Part shown: piece by piece, positions 58,993 to 64,000 of the stretch
Numbering within the stretch: the stretch's first letter is position 1
How the letters are laid out: every line of letters starts with the position of its first letter
Translations under genes and position numbers: made by a program
NCBI GenBank assembly: GCA_040219275.1
Contig: JAVJSU010000085.1
Location: 124,001 to 188,000 of the forward strand
From: JAVJSU01 sp040219275
GTDB taxonomy: Bacteria > Chloroflexota > Anaerolineae > Aggregatilineales > Phototrophicaceae
DNA: 64,000 nt
Reading direction: 5' to 3'
The notes under the pieces: model-generated
Databases searched by the model: none
Seen by the model: only the letters and a program-made list of their open reading frames with translations
Told to the model about the DNA's origin: nothing

Positions 58993-60522
58993 ATGACCGC
59001 CTACGATGACCTGAATCAACACATCGCTGAATATAACGACCTGCTGAACATCATCAACCTGTTGAAATGGGACATGCGGACGTGTATGCCCTCCGGTGGG
59101 TCGGCAACACGCGGTCAACAATTGGCGACTCTCTCGCGCATGGCAAAAGACCATTTCACCAGCGACAAAACCGCCCGTTTGCTGGATTCTGCGGAAAGTG
59201 AAATTGCCAGCGAAGACGCGGACTCCTATCGGGTGCGGATCGTTCGACAGACCCGTGAGTATTATGAAATCGTCAATCGCATCCCGTCTGAGTTACTGGG
59301 CAAAGTCGCCACACTTCAACCGACATCGGAGCATGTGTGGGAGCACGCCAAAAAGAACGCCGATTACGCCACCTTTAAACCTTATCTCCAGCAAATGCTC
59401 GACCTCAAACGTGAAATTGCCGACTACATTGGCTATGAAGACCACCCCTTTGATGCGCTGGTGTTTGAATTTGAGCCGAGCATGACTGCCGCCAAACTCA
59501 AGGCGTTGTTTGATGATCTCAAAAGTGGACTCCTGCCATTGCTGAATAAAATCATGGACAACGACAAGTCCCTGCCCAAAGATTTATGGTCAATGCGCTA
59601 TCCGGTGGAGCAACAACGCGCCTTCTCGCTGGCAATGGCGAAGCGCATCGGCTATGACCTGACTCGCGGACGCTTAGACATCGCCCCGCATCCCTTTGAG
59701 ATTTCGTTCACGCGCAACGATGTTCGCATCGCCACCCGTTATGATGACCATTTTATGCCGATGGCGCTCTTCGGCACGCTCCACGAAGCCGGACACGCCC
59801 TCTATGAGCAAGCTGTTGATCCATCGCTCACACGCACAGCACTCACCACCGATTTTCTCGGTCAATATGCCGTCGGCGGGACAAGCTATGGCGTGCATGA
59901 ATTTTCCTCGCGCCTGTGGGAAAACGTCATCGGGCATAGTCGGGCATTCTGGGAGGTCAATTTCGCCGAACTCCAGACCTATTTTCCCGAACAACTCAAC
60001 GGCGTGGATGTCGATTTGTTTTACCGCGCCGTGAATCGTGTGAAGCCGAGCTTGATCCATGTGGATGCGGACGAAGTGACCTATAACCTGCACATCATGC
60101 TCCGTGTGGAGATCGAATTGGGGATGCTTGATGGTAGAATTAACCTCGATGATTTGCCGGACGTTTGGAACGCCAAAATGCAGGAGTATCTCGGTGTGAC
60201 TCCGCCAGATGATGGGGTGGGCGTGTTGCAGGATGTGCATTGGTCGGGCGGGGGATTCGGCTCGTTTCCCGGCTACACCGTCGGCAATGTGCTCTCAGGG
60301 CAATTTATGGAAGCCGCCCACGCACAAGACCCGAACATCCAGACCGCGCTCAACAATGGGGATTATGCCCCCCTGCGTGAGTGGCTGACGGACAATATCT
60401 ATCGTCACGGACGCGCATACAGTAGCACGGAATTGCTCCAACGCGTGACCGGACGCGACCTGACCACCGCGCCTTATTTGACCTATCTGAACGACAAATT
60501 CACCGATTTATACGATCTATAG
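58993..60522 (+). CDS. M32 (Taq-type) metallocarboxypeptidase, copy 1
   Basis: The 509-residue protein has the full length of thermostable carboxypeptidase 1 (M32). The zinc site is His264-Glu-Ala-Gly-His268 in LHEAGHALYEQ, with the family's YGVHEFSSRLWEN carrying the next Glu ligand and YNLHIMLRVEIE near the C-terminal third. M32 enzymes trim amino acids from peptide C-termini, usually in the cytosol; no signal peptide is seen. It is followed 92 bases later by a near-copy. Confidence 0.95.
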   Translation: MTAYDDLNQHIAEYNDLLNIINLLKWDMRTCMPSGGSATRGQQLATLSRMAKDHFTSDKTARLLDSAESEIASEDADSYRVRIVRQTREYYEIVNRIPSELLGKVATLQPTSEHVWEHAKKNADYATFKPYLQQMLDLKREIADYIGYEDHPFDALVFEFEPSMTAAKLKALFDDLKSGLLPLLNKIMDNDKSLPKDLWSMRYPVEQQRAFSLAMAKRIGYDLTRGRLDIAPHPFEISFTRNDVRIATRYDDHFMPMALFGTLHEAGHALYEQAVDPSLTRTALTTDFLGQYAVGGTSYGVHEFSSRLWENVIGHSRAFWEVNFAELQTYFPEQLNGVDVDLFYRAVNRVKPSLIHVDADEVTYNLHIMLRVEIELGMLDGRINLDDLPDVWNAKMQEYLGVTPPDDGVGVLQDVHWSGGGFGSFPGYTVGNVLSGQFMEAAHAQDPNIQTALNNGDYAPLREWLTDNIYRHGRAYSSTELLQRVTGRDLTTAPYLTYLNDKFTDLYDL

Positions 60523-60545
60523 ACCCAAAAAAGATGCTGTGGACT

Positions 60546-60574
60546 TAAACAGTTGCTTGATATTTCGTTATTAT
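60546..60574 (+). promoter_or_regulatory. Promoter of the second M32 gene (duplicated)
   Basis: TAAACA and TATTAT are separated by 17 bases, 40 bases before the ATG, within a block matching the first gene's promoter. The duplication therefore included the promoter. Confidence 0.55.
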
Positions 60575-60614
60575 CCCGTTGGATTAGTTCACTATTGCGA
60601 AAGCGAAACCACCT

Positions 60615-62144
60615 ATGACTGCTTATGATGACTTGAATCAACACATTGCGGAATACAACGATCTGCTAAATATCCTCAACCTGATGAAATGGGACATGCG
60701 GACTCAGATGCCTTCCGGTGGCTCTGAAACACGCGGTCAGCAATTATCGACTCTCTCCCGCATGGCGAAAGATCATTTCACCAGTGACAAAACCGCCCGA
60801 TTATTAGACTCTGCGGAAAGTGAAATCGCCAGCGAAGACGCGGATTCCTATCGCGTGCGTGCCGTGCGCCAGACGCGTGAATATTATGAAATTGTCAATC
60901 GCATTCCGTCAGACTTACTCGGCAAAGTCGCCACATTAGAACCGACTTCAGAGCATGTGTGGGCGGAAGCCAAAAAGAACGCCGATTACGCCGCCTTCAA
61001 GCCCTATCTGCAAAAAATGCTTGACCTCAAACGGGAAATTGCCGAGGCAGTCGGTTATGAAGATCATCCCTTTGATGCGCTCGTGTTTGAATACGAGCCG
61101 AGCATGACCGCCGCCAAGCTCAAGGTGTTGTTCGATGATCTGAAATCCGGCTTGATTCCGCTGTTGAATAAGATCGTCGCCAACGACAAACCACTGTCCA
61201 AAGACCTGTGGGAAACACCCTATCCGATTGAGCAACAACGCGCCTTCTCGCTGGAAATGGCAAAACGCTTCGGCTATGACATGAACCGTGGACGCTTCGA
61301 CATCGCCCCGCATCCCTTCGAGATTTCGTTCACGCGGCAGGATGTGCGTATCACCACACGCTATAACGAAAAATACATGCCGATGGCGCTCTTCGGTACA
61401 CTCCACGAAACCGGACACGCTCTCTATGAGCAAAACGTCGATCCCTCATTGACGCGCACCGCACTCACTACCGATTTTCTCGGTCAATACGCCGTCGGCG
61501 GGACGAGCTACGGTGTGCATGAAATGTCATCGCGCTTATGGGAAAACAATGTCGGGCGCAGTCGGGAATTCTGGGAAGTCAACTTTGCGGAACTCCAGAC
61601 CTATTTCCCCGAACAACTCGGCAATGCAGATGTTGACCTCTTCTACCGTTCGGTGAATCGCGTCAAGCCCAGTTTGATCCGCGTGGAAGCCGACGAAGTG
61701 ACCTATAACCTGCACATCATGCTCCGTGTAGAAATCGAAATGGGCATGTTAGACCGAAGCATCAGCCTCGATGATTTACCGGACGTATGGAACACTAAAA
61801 TGGAAGAATATCTGGGCGTAACCCCGCCGCATGATGGCTTGGGTGTGTTGCAGGATGTACATTGGTCGGGCGGGGGATTCGGCTCGTTCCCCGGCTATAC
61901 GGTGGGCAATGTGATGTCGTCGCAATTTATGGAAGCCGCCCACGCGCAGGATGCGTCTATCCAAACGGCACTCAATAATGGCGATTATGCCCCTCTGCTG
62001 AATTGGCTGACAGAAAACATCTATCAGCATGGACGCGCTTATAACGGTACGGAATTGCTCCAACGGGTGACCGGACGCGAACTGACCACCGCACCCTACT
62101 TGAAATATCTGACAGATAAATTCACTGATTTATACGCGCTCTAA
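60615..62144 (+). CDS. M32 (Taq-type) metallocarboxypeptidase, copy 2
   Basis: Also 509 residues with no length change from copy 1. The zinc motif is His264-Glu-Thr-Gly-His268 (LHETGHALYEQ), followed by YGVHEMSSRLWEN. In the first 111 residues the copies differ at 8 positions. Both keep all expected zinc and catalytic residues, so both should be active. Ala to Thr inside HExxH and changes such as Asp-Tyr-Ile to Glu-Ala-Val near residue 139 could alter preference. Confidence 0.95.
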   Translation: MTAYDDLNQHIAEYNDLLNILNLMKWDMRTQMPSGGSETRGQQLSTLSRMAKDHFTSDKTARLLDSAESEIASEDADSYRVRAVRQTREYYEIVNRIPSDLLGKVATLEPTSEHVWAEAKKNADYAAFKPYLQKMLDLKREIAEAVGYEDHPFDALVFEYEPSMTAAKLKVLFDDLKSGLIPLLNKIVANDKPLSKDLWETPYPIEQQRAFSLEMAKRFGYDMNRGRFDIAPHPFEISFTRQDVRITTRYNEKYMPMALFGTLHETGHALYEQNVDPSLTRTALTTDFLGQYAVGGTSYGVHEMSSRLWENNVGRSREFWEVNFAELQTYFPEQLGNADVDLFYRSVNRVKPSLIRVEADEVTYNLHIMLRVEIEMGMLDRSISLDDLPDVWNTKMEEYLGVTPPHDGLGVLQDVHWSGGGFGSFPGYTVGNVMSSQFMEAAHAQDASIQTALNNGDYAPLLNWLTENIYQHGRAYNGTELLQRVTGRELTTAPYLKYLTDKFTDLYAL

Positions 62145-62645
62145 AAGTGCGCACAGGAAAATTTTTGCGGAAGGCAGGTGGCTGATGCCTTCCGTATTTG
62201 TCTTTCGCCGTCGTCGCTAAAGGCTAGATAAGTCGTTTTTTTCAGAAAAAGCGAACTTTAACATGATAGAAAGATGAAACTGTGGGCCAATTTCTCTATC
62301 AAAATCGGTGAAGTCACATTAATTTGTGCAGAATGCCCAGTTAGTAATTATCGTAAAATTGCCCGTTCATATCTCCGCTAAGAGTATGCGGGTGATTGGG
62401 CAGGTTGCCTAGTTCTTAATAATTCTCCGCTGGATTTCTTGAAATTTGACCCTTCTACACACGATTAAAACGCTAAAAACACCCGTTTATTCTAATACTT
62501 AGTTAAGGATTACGTTGGCATGGATGCTGGATGGTTGTTACAATAGTTGACTATCTGTTCATGTTACAAATGTACGACAGATGATTTGTAGCGGATTTAC
62601 ATCGTTACGAACTTAGAAAATTTACGAAGTACAGGAGCAAGATAA
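62145..62645. other. Intergenic region before the last binding-protein gene
   Basis: It starts with a terminator hairpin (62168-62194). The remaining 450 bases are AT-rich and hold the promoter of the next gene; a TTGACT at 62547 lacks a well-spaced -10. No gene or RNA was recognised. Confidence 0.4.
62168..62194 (+). terminator. Terminator hairpin after the M32 genes
   Basis: CGGAAGGCA and TGCCTTCCG form a perfect 9-base stem with a 9-base loop, followed by TATTTGTCTTT. Confidence 0.7.
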
Positions 62646-64000
62646 ATGAAGAAGATTTTAAGTTTATTGCTGGTTCTGGTTTTCGCTATGCTCGCGGGCA
62701 TCAGCGTCATTTCAGTTTCAGCGCAGGATGATCTACTCTTCCCAGTTGGCGAAGGGGACTTCCAATGGGAAGCCTTACAAGAATTTGCCGATACCTACGA
62801 TTTTAGCGGTCAAGAATTATCTATCCTCAGCCCGTGGACGGATCAAGATGATGTCCTCGTCTCCAGCGTCCTCGACTATTTTGAATGGGCAACTGGTGCA
62901 ACTGTAAACCACGCTGGTTCCAACAGTATGGAACAACAAATCGTGATTGACTGCCAGGCAGGTAGTCCGCTGGATATTATCGTCTTCCCGCAACCGGGTT
63001 TGATGGCAAATATGGCAGAAGATGGTTGCCTCGTTCCGTGGGGACAAGATGCGGCTGATTGGATGGCAGAAAATTATGCCGCCGGTCCGTCCTGGGTTGA
63101 TCTCGGTACTGCTGTTGGCGAAGATGGCGAATCAGCCTTCTATGCTTTCCCCTACAAGATCGATCTGAAGAGTATCGTCTGGTACATCCCGGATAATTTC
63201 GCTGATGCCGGTTACGAAGTTCCTGAAACCATGGAAGAACTGCTTGCCCTTAGCGAACAAATTGTCGCCGATGGTGGTACGCCCTGGTGTATCGGTCTCG
63301 GTAGTGGTGATGCCACCGGTTGGCCCGCCACCGACTGGGTAGAAGACATTGTTCTGCGTACCCAACCACCGGAAGTCTATGATGGCTGGGTGACCAACGA
63401 AATCCCCTTCAACGACGAACGTATCGTCGCCGCCATTGAAACCTTCGGTATGTTTGCCAAGAATGACGCATGGGTAAACGGTGGTTCCGCCTCTGTAGGC
63501 TCAACCGACTTCCGCGAAGCCCCGCTGGGTATGTTTGAAATTCCGCCGGCTTGCTATATGCACCGTCAGGCGAGTTTCATCAGCTCCTTCTTCCCTGAGG
63601 GTACAGAATTAGGTCTGGATGCAGATTTCTTCTACTTCCCCGCCTTTGAAGAACTTGACCTCGGTCGTCCGGTATTGGGTGCGGGTACACTGTGGTCACG
63701 TTCAGTAGATAGTGAAATTACTGCCGCGTTCGAACAGTTCCTGGAACTGCCGGTTGTTCATGAAGTCTGGATGGCGCAAAGTGGCTTCCTGACCCCGCTC
63801 ACCAGCGTGAACACCGATATGTACGCTAATGACACACTGCGTCAGCAAGGTCAAATTCTTCTGGATGCGACAACCTTCCGCTTTGACGCTTCTGACCTGA
63901 TGCCCGGTAACATTGGTGCCGGTGCATTCTGGACAGGCATGGTCGACTTCGTGGGTGGTGCAGATGCTCAGACAGTCGCAGACGAAATTCAGGCTGAATG
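62646..64000 (+). CDS. Alpha-glucoside-type ABC binding protein, 3' end cut off
   Basis: The gene is open to the window end (451 codons seen). A signal peptide ending SVSAQ, without lipobox Cys, leads to a family-1 binding protein: LSILSPWTDQDDV, EWATGATVNHAGSNSMEQQI, CQAGSPLDIIVFPQPGLM, YKIDLKSIVWY and DATGWPATDWVED. These phrases resemble AglE/alpha-glucoside binders. AGGAGC precedes the ATG. Permease genes are expected just beyond the edge. Confidence 0.88.
   Translation, partial: MKKILSLLLVLVFAMLAGISVISVSAQDDLLFPVGEGDFQWEALQEFADTYDFSGQELSILSPWTDQDDVLVSSVLDYFEWATGATVNHAGSNSMEQQIVIDCQAGSPLDIIVFPQPGLMANMAEDGCLVPWGQDAADWMAENYAAGPSWVDLGTAVGEDGESAFYAFPYKIDLKSIVWYIPDNFADAGYEVPETMEELLALSEQIVADGGTPWCIGLGSGDATGWPATDWVEDIVLRTQPPEVYDGWVTNEIPFNDERIVAAIETFGMFAKNDAWVNGGSASVGSTDFREAPLGMFEIPPACYMHRQASFISSFFPEGTELGLDADFFYFPAFEELDLGRPVLGAGTLWSRSVDSEITAAFEQFLELPVVHEVWMAQSGFLTPLTSVNTDMYANDTLRQQGQILLDATTFRFDASDLMPGNIGAGAFWTGMVDFVGGADAQTVADEIQAE

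Noticed and set aside
62547..62575. Candidate promoter with TTGACT before the last binding-protein gene
   Set aside because: The -35 is good, but no acceptable -10 lies 16-18 bases downstream.

Overview
The window looks like a chromosomal segment of a Chloroflexota bacterium, probably Anaerolineae-like. This is inferred from gene style, not from a marker gene. Supporting traits are PMT-type membrane glycosyltransferases with a beta-sandwich tail, WD40 repeats fused to a sortase, FecR/SH3 secreted proteins beside a CHASE2 sensor kinase, PPC-domain secreted proteins, and exported proteins whose signal peptides nearly all end in Ala-Gln without a lipobox cysteine. No rRNA, tRNA, CRISPR array, transposase or phage gene was seen. 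Base composition is fairly even and moderately GC-rich, except for an AT-rich nitrilase-like gene near 3 kb.

Layout. 0-5.5 kb: the start of one membrane protein, a large glycosyltransferase carrying two dispersed repeats inside its reading frame, a nitrilase-like gene and a hydroxyacid-oxoacid transhydrogenase-type dehydrogenase. 5.9-11.5 kb: a membrane Ser/Thr kinase, a double GNAT acetyltransferase, a WD40-sortase fusion and a DUF429 protein. 11.5-16.7 kb: a small protein paired with an OmpA/metzincin protein resembling contractile-injection cargo, a SulP transporter and an FHA-like membrane protein. 16.8-24.7 kb: two paralogous secreted PPC proteins, DinB, BioY, XseA/XseB and small hypotheticals. 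24.9-33.1 kb: an amino-acid ABC transporter whose binding protein is internally duplicated, a sensor kinase, two secreted TPR proteins and a DsbA-like thioredoxin. 33.1-37.8 kb: a MacB/LolCDE-like exporter (permease and ATPase) with a HEAT-repeat gene between them. 38-49.5 kb: a signalling island with a LuxR regulator, a 7TM histidine kinase with two receivers, a FecR / CHASE2 kinase / FecR trio, and a NarX/NarL-like pair.

49.6-56 kb is a clear fructan or sucrose utilisation locus: a LacI regulator, two LacI-type operators over a promoter, a GH32 hydrolase, and an ABC binding protein with two permeases. It has no ATPase, so a shared one must be encoded elsewhere. 56-64 kb holds a divergent SDR/MerR pair, a second membrane glycosyltransferase, tandem M32 carboxypeptidases duplicated with their promoters, and the start of an alpha-glucoside-type binding protein running off the end.

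Several intergenic regions hold short degenerate tandem motifs (CAGTTATCAGTTGT-like, CATTGCT-like, GAAGTTT-like and TAGT-like) that recur across the window. These, plus the repeats embedded in the glycosyltransferase, are the main structure not explained by genes. No complete new defence or secretion system was identified. The best leads are the WD40-sortase fusion, the metzincin/OmpA protein with its small partner, the duplicated binding protein, and the FecR-CHASE2 kinase-FecR trio.
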